This document shows positions 11,341-21,382 of a stretch of 64,000 bases of DNA, piece by piece. Below the pieces are notes generated by a model, which saw only the letters and a list, made by a program, of their open reading frames with translations, made no database searches and had not been told where the DNA came from. The stretch spans positions 5,172,979 to 5,236,978 of the forward strand of contig NW_006921533.1 in assembly GCF_000340215.1 (NCBI RefSeq). Reading direction: 5' to 3'. The translations under genes and the position numbers were made by a program. The stretch is from Pseudocercospora fijiensis CIRAD86. Taxonomy: Eukaryota; Ascomycota; Dothideomycetes; Mycosphaerellales; Mycosphaerellaceae. How positions within the stretch are numbered: the stretch's first letter is position 1; the number at the start of each line of letters is the position of its first letter.

Positions 11341-12319
11341 TATACTAAACGAGTCTAATAGAAGCCCTAGTATTTATATACAAGGTGCTATTCTAAAAGC
11401 TAACTATATAGATACTATAGGGGGAAATGCCTATTTAGCTAACGAACGCTCCGAGGCGACGAGTTAACTAAGGGGATAGCCCTATATCTTGTATATTAGA
11501 CCATTATTCAGGCTTAGACAGCTTGTATATATCCTAGACCTAGGAGGATAGATTAAAGAGGTCTTACTAAGGTAGTCTAGGCGGATTTTTAGGTACCTAG
11601 ATACTATCCTAATAGGTCTATAGCTATAGAAGTCTATCTAGACTATTTTAACTACTAAGCCTTCTAGAAGGTTTCTAGGTAGGGGACTATAAGATCTAGA
11701 TAGCAATAGTATTATTGTCTTAGAAGGAGTCTTATAGGGCAAGACTACTCGGAAGTAGCTAATAAGGCCTTTAGAAGATATCTAAGCGACTATCCGCGAG
11801 GTATACCTTAGCATATATTAGTATAGCTTAAATCACCCGTCTTACATCCTTACATACCATTTTACATGGTTTTATAAGCTTACATACGTAACCCCTGCCT
11901 TACATTGTATATAAGGTTTTGCATGTCGATCCCTACGCACCATAGCCATTATCAGCTTGCGTGCAAGTTCCCTACGCCCTCAAGTTTCTAGGCGTCAATC
12001 AGCGATTTCGTTGCCTTCAAGTGTTCAGCGCTAGAAAAGTCCCGGTGAATACTGTAGAGGTGAAGTTGCAGGTGTACAACGCGTGGTGCACTCCAATCTC
12101 GGCAAACCTCGGCTTCCGTTCGGCGATGGGTTTTGGCCTTGATCTCCTGCGAGACCACATCCACATCTGTGAAAGTCTCATATCAGAGCCGTCAGGTAGG
12201 TGCAGCAGTCCTATCATAGCCATACTGCTTCTTTGCGTCAACCTCGCGTTCCTCTCGCTCGACTCCTCAGCCGGACAAGCAGTCCTCCCGCAATTCATCC
12301 TGGCATTGAACACCTATCT
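11341..12319. other. edge of the RIP block; no gene seen
   Basis: Up to about 11,830 the sequence is still TpA-rich repeat DNA with no recognisable frame. Around 11,830-11,950 there are several CTTACAT motifs, after which base composition returns to that of the genic region. Open frames between 11,961 and 12,319 overlap on both strands, and I do not support any of them. Confidence 0.5.
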
Positions 12320-12814
12320 ATGGCGCCCTCGCGATCAGCAATACCATCAGAGACATCTCCGGATGAGACAGCCGTTGCTCAGCAATCATCATCAGCCTAC
12401 CAAAACGCTCGGCGAAACTTCAACTACCTCATAAATCCAGGCACATCAGACCAACCAGCCCGCTTGCGTACCAGAGCTCTCTTACGCACTCTCCGCTACA
12501 TCAGCCAATTCGTAATCTGGAGACTAGTTCGCTGGGCAAAGTATGCTGCTGTAGCTTTTGCAGTCGCGACAGTGGGAGGAACGTTGGTCAGTGGTGCTGG
12601 TTTTGTGCTTGCGCCGACAGGGATTGCTGGCAGTGTTGTGGCTGCAAGTGTCTGGGGAGTTGGAAAGTTCATTGCGAGGAGAGCGCATGATCGATGGAAG
12701 GCTGGTGGAGGAGATGTTGGGAATGCTGCGAGAGAGAGGGCGGGAGATGAAGCGAGGGATAGGAGGTTGGTTACTGATTCGACTGAAGTGGGCGCTTCAG
12801 CTGTACCTTGGTGA
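12320..12814 (+). CDS. small predicted membrane protein
   Basis: A 164-residue protein of no family I recognise. I start it at the ATG giving MAPSRS rather than at earlier in-frame codons, because the upstream part has no conserved look and lies near the repeat edge. The first 60 residues are polar. An Arg-rich amphipathic stretch follows at about 55-75, then two closely spaced hydrophobic segments at about 76-98 and 100-118, rich in Gly, Ala and Val. The C-terminus is charged (Arg, Asp and Glu). This pattern suggests a hairpin-like membrane anchor facing the cytosol. It is the first apparently intact gene beyond the RIP-mutated block. Confidence 0.5.
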   Translation: MAPSRSAIPSETSPDETAVAQQSSSAYQNARRNFNYLINPGTSDQPARLRTRALLRTLRYISQFVIWRLVRWAKYAAVAFAVATVGGTLVSGAGFVLAPTGIAGSVVAASVWGVGKFIARRAHDRWKAGGGDVGNAARERAGDEARDRRLVTDSTEVGASAVPW

Positions 12815-13118
12815 TAGAACGCGCCCACAATACATAACGCCTCACCGCAGTGCCTATCCTGATGTACTCACCGTTATCAATCCACTATTACATCAGGCAA
12901 GACATCGGCACCAGATATTCTTTGGCATCTTAGCTCAATGTTAGAGCGCTCAGACCCGGAGATTTCACACTGTTTTGAGCCCATAAATCGTTTTGGATCT
13001 GAGTGCTCCGAGAAGGAGCAAGATCGGAGAGTTCTCGTGCGTATCATCTATATCTAGTCTCTATATAAGCTGACTTGCATGCCGTCGTCTGAATCATGAA
13101 ATATGCACTTCATTCTTC

Positions 13119-14024
13119 TCAAAACGGTAAGTCCATATCTTCAATACGCTCCTCCTTCTTGGCCCCGGGCTGTTCTATCGGTTCATCTAACACTTCTCGT
13201 ATAAACGCAACCAAAGCAGCCACGTACTGTTTCTGACTGCTCGGCAAAAAGTGTCCACCAGGATGATATATCACTCTGTCGACACCACCTTCTTTCCGCT
13301 TGCCGTCGACGCATGCTTCTACAAGTCGTAATGATCGATCCTCCGACACGACTGTATCAACAGATCCTAAGAAATGACACATCGGAGTCTTGATCTTTGG
13401 CTCGTAGAATGCCTTGTAAAGCTCGTGCGTACTCGCTCCGAAACCAGAATAGCTGACAGCAAATCTCAAAGGCGGATGGACCACTTCTTCCATATATCCG
13501 GTGTCTTTCGTGAACTCGTCCGGATATCTCATTCCGCCTTTCGCTTGCAGTTTCTCGAATGCCTCTCGTCGCCCATCCTCGAGCAAGGCTGCGACCATGC
13601 CTGCAGCAGCACCGCCTTGACTGAAACCTAGTGCGCCATCAAATGGCTTGCCTTGCTCAACGGCTTCTTGCAGGACTTTTGATATTGCTGCTAGACCGAT
13701 TTCCATTCCTTCGTAGGTGTAAGGTTCGGAATCGCCTTTTCGTCGCCACCAGCCATATGCGTCAAGATCTTTGTCGCCATCTAGTTCGGCTCCAGGAACT
13801 TCTGTGGGCTGAAGCTTTATTGGTGCAGTAGGATATACAAGTTCGATGCCGCCAGGATACTGCTTCAGGTGGCCTGGTTTGGGTGAGGGAGGAAAATGCT
13901 TTTCTAAACTTTTCTTGAGCGCTTTGGTCTTGATCTCGAAAAGATGCCCAGATTGGGTGTAGCCATGCAGCATCAGTAGTCTTAGCTTCTTTGCCGGTGT
14001 CGAAGTGCCATTTGTTTCAGCCAT
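13119..14024 (-). CDS. FSH-family serine hydrolase (alpha/beta hydrolase)
   Basis: A 301-residue enzyme of the fungal FSH1/FSH2/FSH3 family, related to the human OVCA2 serine hydrolase. Substrates are generally unknown, presumably esters. An oxyanion-hole motif LMLHGYTQSG lies near residues 17-26. The nucleophile is Ser135 in GFSQGG, followed by Asp223 in GSVDTV and His258 in GGHF, so the full catalytic triad is present. A longer upstream frame exists, but the ATG at 14024 gives the family's normal start. There is no signal peptide, so the enzyme should be cytosolic. It is transcribed divergently from SSS1, with 282 bp between the two start codons. Confidence 0.85.
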   Translation of the reverse strand: MAETNGTSTPAKKLRLLMLHGYTQSGHLFEIKTKALKKSLEKHFPPSPKPGHLKQYPGGIELVYPTAPIKLQPTEVPGAELDGDKDLDAYGWWRRKGDSEPYTYEGMEIGLAAISKVLQEAVEQGKPFDGALGFSQGGAAAGMVAALLEDGRREAFEKLQAKGGMRYPDEFTKDTGYMEEVVHPPLRFAVSYSGFGASTHELYKAFYEPKIKTPMCHFLGSVDTVVSEDRSLRLVEACVDGKRKEGGVDRVIYHPGGHFLPSSQKQYVAALVAFIREVLDEPIEQPGAKKEERIEDMDLPF

Positions 14025-14306
14025 TCTGGCAAGCTGGAGATGTCTTGAAGGGATCGTCCGATGTGGATGCAAGTCACGATCACGTGCAAAAAAACAGAGT
14101 TCCCGCAAGCGCGATCTCGCCGCCGAGCCGCATTGACTGGGGAGACAGGACAGCTTGCGGCTTCCTCCACAATTCGAGGACCAAGACGACGATCTTTCAT
14201 CCCTCGACAACTTCGCCAACAACGCCCGCGACCTCGCATATACCGACCGCTCGACTTCGCGAACAGAGCTACCAATCTTTGAACACGCGCGACGCAACCA
14301 AGCAAG
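14025..14306. promoter_or_regulatory. shared intergenic region between FSH hydrolase and SSS1
   Basis: The two start codons face away from each other across 282 bp, so both promoters must lie here or overlap the genes. A CACGTG-like hexamer variant (TCACGTGC) occurs around 14,081-14,088. No other regulatory site is clear. Confidence 0.45.
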
Positions 14307-14678
14307 ATGGATCAAGCAAAGGAGCTCCTTGAGATGCCTCGAGAGTTCGTCAAGGATGGCCGACAATTCTTGACACGATGCAGCAAGCGTACGTCGATAG
14401 CGCTATATGGCGGGCACATGAGATGGCGCAGTCGAGCGAGCTGGAGCTGACTATGGAAACAGCGGACAAGAGGGAATTCCTACGCATTTCGCAAGCAGTG
14501 GGTATGGGTTTCCTGATCATGGGTGTTATCGGTTATATTGTGAAGCTGAGTACGTATCCCTTGCGAGCACATGTGCTCCTCGCCGTTAAACGAGCCGGCA
14601 TGATGGTCTATTTGAACAACTCTAATGCTTCGCGCAGTTCACATTCCCGTCAACAACATCCTTGTGGGCGGCGCGTAG
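14307..14678 (+). CDS. SSS1: Sec61 gamma subunit of the ER translocon (three exons)
   Basis: Exons 14307-14388, 14463-14549 and 14638-14678 join in phase to a 69-residue protein, the normal size of Sec61 gamma/Sss1. It forms the heterotrimeric ER protein-conducting channel with Sec61 alpha and beta. The N-terminus is an amphipathic cytosolic helix (MDQAKELLEMPREFVKDG), and a single C-terminal membrane segment follows (VGMGFLIMGVIGYIVKL), ending IPVNNILVGGA. Both introns start GTACGT and end CAG, and both joins restore conserved family residues (CSK-PDKREF and KL-IHIPVN). The exons are too short to show as long open frames. The family identity is very clear. Confidence 0.95.
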
Positions 14679-15830
14679 CGAGCGCACACGAGGTCTCGTT
14701 TTCGAGCGATTCGGAACAATTATCAAAAGCGGCTATGGAGAAGGCCGCGATGGCCAGAGAGAGCAAGATTGGTTCTAGATGGGTCCCGGGAGCTGTAGTT
14801 TCCAGCATAGCGAGGCGTTCAGACGGGATAGGCTTGGAACACTACACCAAAAGTCAACAGAACGTCAGCGCAGACATGTACAAATACCCATCAATACAAG
14901 CTTCGAGAGAGGCTGATTCAAAGCGGCCTTTGGGCACTGGGACTCTGAAGACGCCAATGAGCTCAAACCCCAGGAGTTCTATCCATGAAAGTAATGCCAT
15001 TTCAGCAACGGGACCGTTGGCAGCAGACCTAAATAAACACGTGGGGCATTGACTACTAGACTCAGGCGTGGCTCCCACACGTTATCGTCGCTCGTATTCC
15101 TGGCCTTGAGATGGGTCGCTTTCAGTGCGAAGCATATCCTGTGCCGGAGGTTCATCAATGTTTGGTAGTGTCTCGGTTGGCTTCGCGTGACGGAAATTCT
15201 AGCAGAAATATTACTTATCGATCCAAAACTCCCCAGTAAGTGCCGTATCAATACAATACCCCCTGGGCTGCATTCTTCTGCCGTCTGCTTCACCTCCATC
15301 GCTACAAGCCGGCATCTGCCCGAAACTTTCCTAGGTTGGCGACTTCCTCTAGAACGTGGCTTCGCAATGCAGATAGAAATGGTCCTTCTCGCGGCCGATT
15401 GAAGACTGTTCTTGGTTCGACGAGATCGAACCCCCGTCTGTAGACTGTCGCCCCTTGGCTATCTCAGCTTCGATGGCATCTGAATAGCACGGAAGATGTT
15501 CGTGTGAGGTGAGATGAATACAGCATCGGGATTCACGATGAATGGACGACTTCAATAGATTAATCAATCGACACAAGTTTGAGAGCTTTATCGTCCTCGG
15601 AAGATCGCCATCCTCGAAAACATAAATGCGGCAAAAAAAAATGACAGTGAATGCTACTCAAAGCCCTGCTCGCATGCCACTTTGACTATTGTACACAATC
15701 AATAATTCAAGTATCCTACAATTTACCCGCAGCTCTAAACCTCTCAATCCTACAACATGTCGAGACATGCAGGTACCGATCCAGTTCGAGTTCAAGTGCT
15801 CAGGAAGACCATTATCAGAACACCGTTCGT
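14679..15830. other. intergenic, no supported gene
   Basis: Open frames here are short, overlap on opposite strands and show no family features. The frame running on from SSS1 to 15,052 is only the read-through of its intron frame. I see nothing I can name. Confidence 0.45.
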
Positions 15831-15833
15831 AGG

Positions 15834-16291
15834 GCCAAATACTCGAGGACCACCACACTTTAACCACATTCGTTACTACTACTATCGCTCCGAACACGAG
15901 TTTCGGAGACTTGAGATCTGAGATCGAAAATTTGTTAACCGAGCAGATTAATCATACTCTCTCGCAGCTAGGCAATGAGACCGATGGTATCCAAGACGCG
16001 GTTTCGAGCTGGTCGATCAGTGTCCAGCTCGACTGTGGGACGGACAACAAGGTTCTGGACAAGAAGTCGTGGCGGAAAGGAAGACGCCGCATTTTCGAGC
16101 ACTCGTCGTCGGAGTTGAAGTTTACTGTTGGGGTTATTCAAAGCTTTAAGGAAGAGCATGATCCTGCTCAGAACTGGGGCAGAAAACGACTTTGGAAAAG
16201 TACTGTAAAGCCGAATGTAGAAGACAGTCGAGAGCAAGGTGAGAGGAGGAATGTTAGTGCTTGGGGCTTTCATGGGAGAAGAGAAAAATAG
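15834..16291 (+). CDS. hypothetical protein, 5' end uncertain
   Basis: An open frame of about 150 codons contains a protein-like stretch: Thr-rich start, then acidic/amphipathic residues near 15,905-16,030, then a basic C-terminal half. It has no ATG near its 5' limit. A short ATG frame at 15757-15921 overlaps it in another phase and could be the first exon, but I found no convincing splice pair. The minus strand is also open here, so the coding strand is not certain. I do not recognise a family. Confidence 0.3.
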
Positions 16292-16702
16292 GCTTGTCAC
16301 TGCGGCTCAGATGTCGATATGTAGGGGTACGAATTTTCATTTGAAGGAAGACTTTGGTATATGAGCGCGTCGCATGCAGAGTAGCACACTGCTTTGCGTT
16401 GGCTCTCGGTGATGATGATAGTAGTGAGATCACGGTCTGGGCTTTTGGAAGCCTCTCTGAAGCCTCAGCCTCAGACCGAACCTCAGCAATATGACAGCTC
16501 AGTTGACAAAAGAGATCCATCGATCATCGCTTCAAGCCCAATCCTCGTACTCCGCGCTTCCTTCCTTCCCTATGATTTCCATTTTGAACCCCTTAGACAT
16601 ACCGTCATATCTTGTCGCGCTGGATGCACTAGCTCAGAAGCTAGGGTCGGTAGTCCAAAGAATGGGATAATCGCTAAAGGTAGGTACTGGAACCGCAGTC
16701 GT
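16292..16702. other. intergenic, nothing recognised
   Basis: Only short conflicting frames are present. The part next to 16,702 is likely the 3' untranslated region of the minus-strand Ser/Thr-rich gene. Confidence 0.4.
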
Positions 16703-17840
16703 CTACGGCTCCGAGGAGCTGAAAGACAAGATGGATAGCGATGTCGAAGAATTGGTGGCGACTACTGGGACAGCACTCATCGATGGCTTGGTCGTAACTG
16801 GCTGAGTTGGCCCGGCCTTCGAAATCTCATCCGTGCAAGTCGTGGAGGTGTTGATCGGGTCCACGCTTGCTGAGATTGACGAAGACGAAGTAGTGATCGT
16901 TTCGAAAGTCGAAGGGCATGCACCGCCGTAGTATTGACCTGCAGAAAAATGAGCATATGACACGTGGTTATAGCGGAAGTTACTCACCATCAGGCCCAAA
17001 CCCGCCAGTGCCACAAGATGGCAGAGAAAGAATCTGACTGTCTGTGGTTGTGGTCGTGATGGTGTCCGTCCGAGTGACTCCTGTAGTGATGTTGATGACT
17101 GAGGTGGCAGGCGGGTACTCCGTATCAGTCGTAGTCGTCTTCGTGGTCAATATCTCAGTTTCAAAATGAGTCGACATGATCACGCTCCTGGAGGTGTCTT
17201 CGGGCTCGGGAACACTGGAAGTGGCGAACGGAATCTCAGATGTGACGACCTCGGAAGTGCTTCGCGTAGTCAAGGTTGTAAGCGGAGCAGATGACACAGC
17301 AGAAGTTGGCCACAAAGAGTGACTGCTACTGGTGGTAGGAAGCAGGCCAGATGAAGTCGGCAGATTTGGAATTGTCCAAGACGAAGAAGTGCTGTTTGGG
17401 AATGGTGGCGGGACGATCGACGGAACGAGTGGCGCATTAGATGTATGCTGCGTGGTGGCGCCAGTCGACAATGGCGGTATGCTGGGCGCGACAGGAGCAG
17501 AGATAGAAGCAGAGGCCGAAGTAGTCTGGATCGGGATGCTGCTGGGAAGCGATGATTCTGAGGTCGTCAACGCTGATGTATGCGAACTGGAAGTAGTGAG
17601 GTTGCTCGGAGCCGAGACCGGGAATGTGTTGGTCACAGTGGTGACCGACTGCTGCGTAGCGGTTGTGACAATACAGCCATTCACAGCGGTCTCCGGACAG
17701 CCTCCTTCACCGGGAGGCAGAGTCGAGGTGACTGCCACATCTCGAACCATAGTAACAGCGCCTTCCCACTGCGGTGCTGCGCGAACCGAAAGGCAGCTGG
17801 CACCGAACGCGAGAAGCGCAATGAGGCTGCGACTAGTCAT
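16703..17840 (-). CDS. secreted Ser/Thr-rich cell-wall-type protein
   Basis: Two exons, 17840-16988 and 16938-16703, separated by a 49-nt intron (GTGAGT..CAG), encode 362 residues. A classic signal peptide (MTSRSLIALLAFGASCLSVRA) is followed by an extremely Ser/Thr/Pro-rich region. Such regions are normally heavily O-mannosylated in fungi. Repeated TTTT/TSSS runs and a few Cys (in GGCPETAV, SLPSCGTGG and YYGGACPS) suggest small disulfide elements. The C-terminus has no hydrophobic GPI-attachment tail, so it may be freely secreted or wall-associated. A long opposite-strand frame over the same DNA is a shadow of the low-complexity codons. Confidence 0.75.
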
Positions 17841-18633
17841 GATCGCTGCCGAAGGATGTCGAAGTGTTGATTTGATTGTTTTGTGTGTTGGCGAGTATCT
17901 TCTGAGGTGGATGGTGGAGGCTGTGAGTGATGTATGCTAATTCCGGATGAGGTTCGAAGCAATGTCGAAGTTGTATGCTGATGTTGGATGAGGTTCGAAA
18001 CGATGTCGAAGTTGCCTTAAGACTCAAGCGAGCTTGGACCCTGCATATGCATGTGAGTAGTGAGTTGCATGTGAGTGCTGATTTGCATGTGACAGCAATC
18101 GATCTGAAGTGAAGCTAACCTTCCTCTATCGCGCGCGACGCTACTCTGGCGCTGTAGTTGCAGTGTATTCCAGCGTGCGTTCGAAAGGATTGATTGTCGT
18201 GCTTATATGGTTCTTGGATAGGTCGGATGGATCGATGAAGCTATGCTGGAAGGTGCTAAGGTGTGAAGGGTGCGTGCTTAGGCTGAGGTGGTGTCGAAAA
18301 AGGGGGATGTTGTAGCTAAGATTAGACAAGACAAATGACGCCTTGATATAGGTGCTCGAACATGTGAGATCAAGCTTGCATGTGAGATTAAGCTTACATG
18401 TGAGATCAAGCTTACATGTGACGGCAGGACTTGTGAGAGTGAAGCCGCATCTATGCGCAAGCGATGAATGACTCGTAACTTATTTGGCGAAGAGCATTTC
18501 AGTGAGCAAGTCTGGCGCGAGCAGCTGGTACTTTTGACCCTATAGCAAATAAGCGGAATTCAAAGGATGCCAGACCATCGCAATCCCTGATAGCAAACAA
18601 AGCTCTTTCTCCAGCTCGAGAGGCTAGAGTCTC
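17841..18633. repeat. intergenic region with several short tandem repeats
   Basis: A 29-bp unit (starting GGATGAGGTTCGAA) occurs at 17945-17973 and, with small changes, at 17986-18014. TGCATGTGAG-type motifs recur around 18046-18085. An 18-bp unit starting CATGTGAGAT is repeated just over three times at 18361-18421. The CATGTGA motif is common to the last two sets. No gene is evident. Confidence 0.75.
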
Positions 18634-20506
18634 CTATGCATTGATGATCGGTATGTTGCGTTCCAGATATCCATGCCACTTCGGGAATGTTCTCTTGTAC
18701 GGGGTATCCGACATCAGGTTCTCAATAGCCGATGCGTACTTGACAAGCGCATCCTCACGCCAAGCACTCTGCATCAAAGCAAAGCCGTACGGCATGCCGG
18801 TCGAAGAGGATACTCCAGCAGGAATGGTGATGACCGGATAGCCAGCTTGAGCGGCAATCTGATACGATTGCCCGACATCAGGCGGCACCAATAGTGCATC
18901 CAGCTTTGTGCCATTCGGCCCTTGCGACAAAGCATGGTCTATGCCGCGCTCTCTGCTGCTCTTCTGGCAGAACTCAAGTGCTTGCCAGTACGTTTCGTTC
19001 TGGACACCTTTAGTTGCCAAACTTGCAAGGAAGCTATCTTGCCCGGAGTAGAAAGCTGGAATACCAAGCGGCCATGGGTTGCCGCCTTCGCTACCGTCAT
19101 TTGCATAGTTGTACTCGACGATATCTTCAAGAGATCGAATGTTAGTGTTGTTGAGCTCTGCAAGATATGCCTTGATATTGTTATAGAAATCGACTTTGAC
19201 GACTGTGTATCTGGATGCGTGAGTAAGTCAGCACGGCGCGATTGTCTCGCCATATTCGATACACTTACTCGCTCTCGTTTGGATAGCCCCGAGCACTGCC
19301 GTAGTCCCAGTTCCAGCCATCTGGAGAGACAATTTTGTCATAATCCAACAGCTCCGTATGGTTCACGACCGTCGCCCCTGCTTTTCGGATCAGATCAATC
19401 ATTGCAAGGAGGACAGCTTGCTGCTTCGGGTCAGCATGAACCCAGAAACTGTTCCAAGGTAAGCCAAAAGCGGCACCACGAAGTTCATCTTTCTCTGCAA
19501 GAAATTGCGCATAGCCATCTTCTGGAGTGTGACCAACTTGAGCCAAAGTGTAGTCATCACGCGGATCTGCGCCATAAATCATGTCAAGCACAATGGCAGC
19601 CTCTCTCACGGTCTTTGCAAATACTCCTACGGAATCCTGATGCAGAGATTCTGGGACCACTCCGGCTCTCGATGTAAGGCCAACGGTCGGCTTTAGACCA
19701 ACGATAGCATTTCGCTCGGCTGGATTGATGACGCTTCCATCGGTCTCTGTCCCAAGCGCGAAAGGGAAGACATTCGCGGCCACGCCAACAGCTGAACCGC
19801 TGCTGCTTCCACCAGGATTGACGGTCAAATTGTATGCAGATCGACATTGTCCACCACGAGCAGAATAGCCCTCGGAATAGTTGTTGCTTCGCATGTCGGC
19901 CCATTCGCTCAGTGTGGCTTTACCAAGTAGCAAGGCGCCGGCCTTACGAAGCTTGGCTACAACGTGTGCATCGCGAGGAACGACCGAGCCTTGCAAAGCC
20001 CAGCTACCCGCCGTTGTCTGCATGCGATCCTTGGAAGCGATGTTGTCTTTGACCATGAAGGGTATGCCGTGGAGTTGAGATCGAATGTGGCCTGCTTGCC
20101 TCTCGTGGTCCAGCTGAGCTGCGATGGCGAGGAAGTCCGGATTGAGCTCGAGCACCGAGTTGATGTAGTCGTCTGTCTGCCACATACGCTGGACATAGCA
20201 CACCGCCAGCTGCTGCGCGGTCAGAGAGCCATGTTGCATATAGTCTTGTAGCTGGTCTATGGTTGCCTCTTCGATTTTGAAGCCATGACATGGGGCCATG
20301 GGGAATAGATTGACACTTTCGCTTGCGTTGATGGCCGGAAAGGCATCTCCATATTGATATGGCCGCAGGAGAGTCTGCGCTTCATTTTCGAAGCGGCTCT
20401 CATCGAGTTCGATGCACTCGAAGACATCTGAGAATGGCCGAAGCGCGACAGCTGCACGTGATGCCAGTGCCAAGACCAGAACTGCTCGGAATGTTCGAAC
20501 CATCAT
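18634..20506 (-). CDS. secreted amidase-signature family enzyme
   Basis: Exons 20506-19269 and 19210-18634 join across a 58-nt intron (GTAAGT..CAG) to 604 residues. The protein starts with a signal peptide (about residues 1-22), which is common in fungal extracellular amidases. The amidase-signature Ser-Ser-Lys triad is visible: Lys153 in FMVKDN, the Ser-rich loop GGSSSGS at 232-238, and Ser258 in GTETDGS. Position 256 is Asp where Gly is more usual. The C-terminal exon carries the substrate-side region VPPDVGQ..AGYPVITIPAG. The expected reaction is hydrolysis of a carboxamide bond; the substrate is unknown. Several Asn-X-Ser/Thr sites fit secretion. Confidence 0.85.
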
Positions 20507-20784
20507 CTCGCCGTGCGTATGTCAGGCAGGGCATTCCAAGCGGGAACATTCGGTATGGTCCATCCTGTTTGATCAGGGCGATGATGATGCTGACACAATG
20601 GAATGTTTTCTGTAGCGCCTACGTCAAGTGCAGCTAGTTACACCCGATGATCATCCACCTTCCTGGAGCGCCGAGCCCTATTGACAATCGGACGACAATC
20701 GTTTCTCGACGACGCTATCATGCCGCCACAGATACCAACGACATCACACAGGACGCGGAAGTCCCAGAAGATAAGAGGTCACTG
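20507..20784. other. upstream region of the amidase gene
   Basis: This 278-bp stretch should hold the amidase promoter and the 3' end of the minus-strand remnant upstream. No motif stands out. Confidence 0.3.
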
Positions 20785-21183
20785 TCAATGCATACGGGAA
20801 AAGAGGCTTCCAGGCTCAAAAGGGGCTGGGCTCAGACGTTGACACGAGAGGCACACTTGTACATGGGCAAAAGAGCTGCAGTCTATACAACCCAGGCGAA
20901 CGTACGTATCGTAGATGCGAGACATTTCATCCTGCCGCGGATAGACCTTCTCCACCCGCTCCAGAATTGCCTGTTCGGCTTCCGCAGTGGCATCGGGCTT
21001 CGCAAATGCCTTTGGCTTTTCCACAGCCCTAGAGCGGTATGCCGTATTGCTCAATGCCTCCTGCAAGGCCGCCTTGACTCTTTCCGAACCCGGCGTCGGA
21101 CTCTTGAGGTCGATCGCTAGCCCGGTCTCCTCCGCCCTTCGAGTCGTGGCAATGTGGTCTCCGACCATTCTGTTTGACGACAT
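20785..21183 (-). pseudogene. possible C-terminal remnant of a family-1 glycosyltransferase
   Basis: The 132-codon frame has, in its first 80 residues, the order seen at the C-terminus of UDP-glycosyltransferases: a GDH..RRAEETGLAIDL segment, then a helix KAALQEALSNTAYRSRA, then AEAEQAILERVEKVY. There is no room for the rest of a UGT, and no HGG/HCG donor motif is seen just upstream. The last 40 residues are unlike any family end. It is either a fragment left by decay or an unrelated small protein. Upstream (21,200-21,330, minus) there is another protein-like stretch in a different frame. Confidence 0.35.
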
Positions 21184-21382
21184 CTTGGCTCAAACCGGGC
21201 CACTGTCGCTGCAGTAAACGTGCCTGACACGGGATCTGCGAAGCAGCCGGAACTTGTAGCTGTTGAATCTGAGATGCATAGCCATCTGAGCAGCATGCAT
21301 TGATGTAATCCCAGAATATTCCTGGATGCACTGCTTGGCAACCTAAGACACCCTCATCTCAGCAACGCAGAGCTGAAACTGA

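Noticed and set aside
14378..15052. A 224-codon plus-strand frame
   Set aside because: Part of it is the second exon of SSS1. The remainder runs through an intron and the region after the real stop and has no conserved features.
15400..15470. A TTCGATC-containing stretch that resembles a tRNA T arm on the minus strand
   Set aside because: No paired T stem, anticodon arm or acceptor stem can be formed around it.
17332..17940. A 202-codon plus-strand frame over the Ser/Thr-rich gene
   Set aside because: It is the antisense shadow of low-complexity Ser/Thr codons. The minus strand has a signal peptide, a clean intron and a sensible start.
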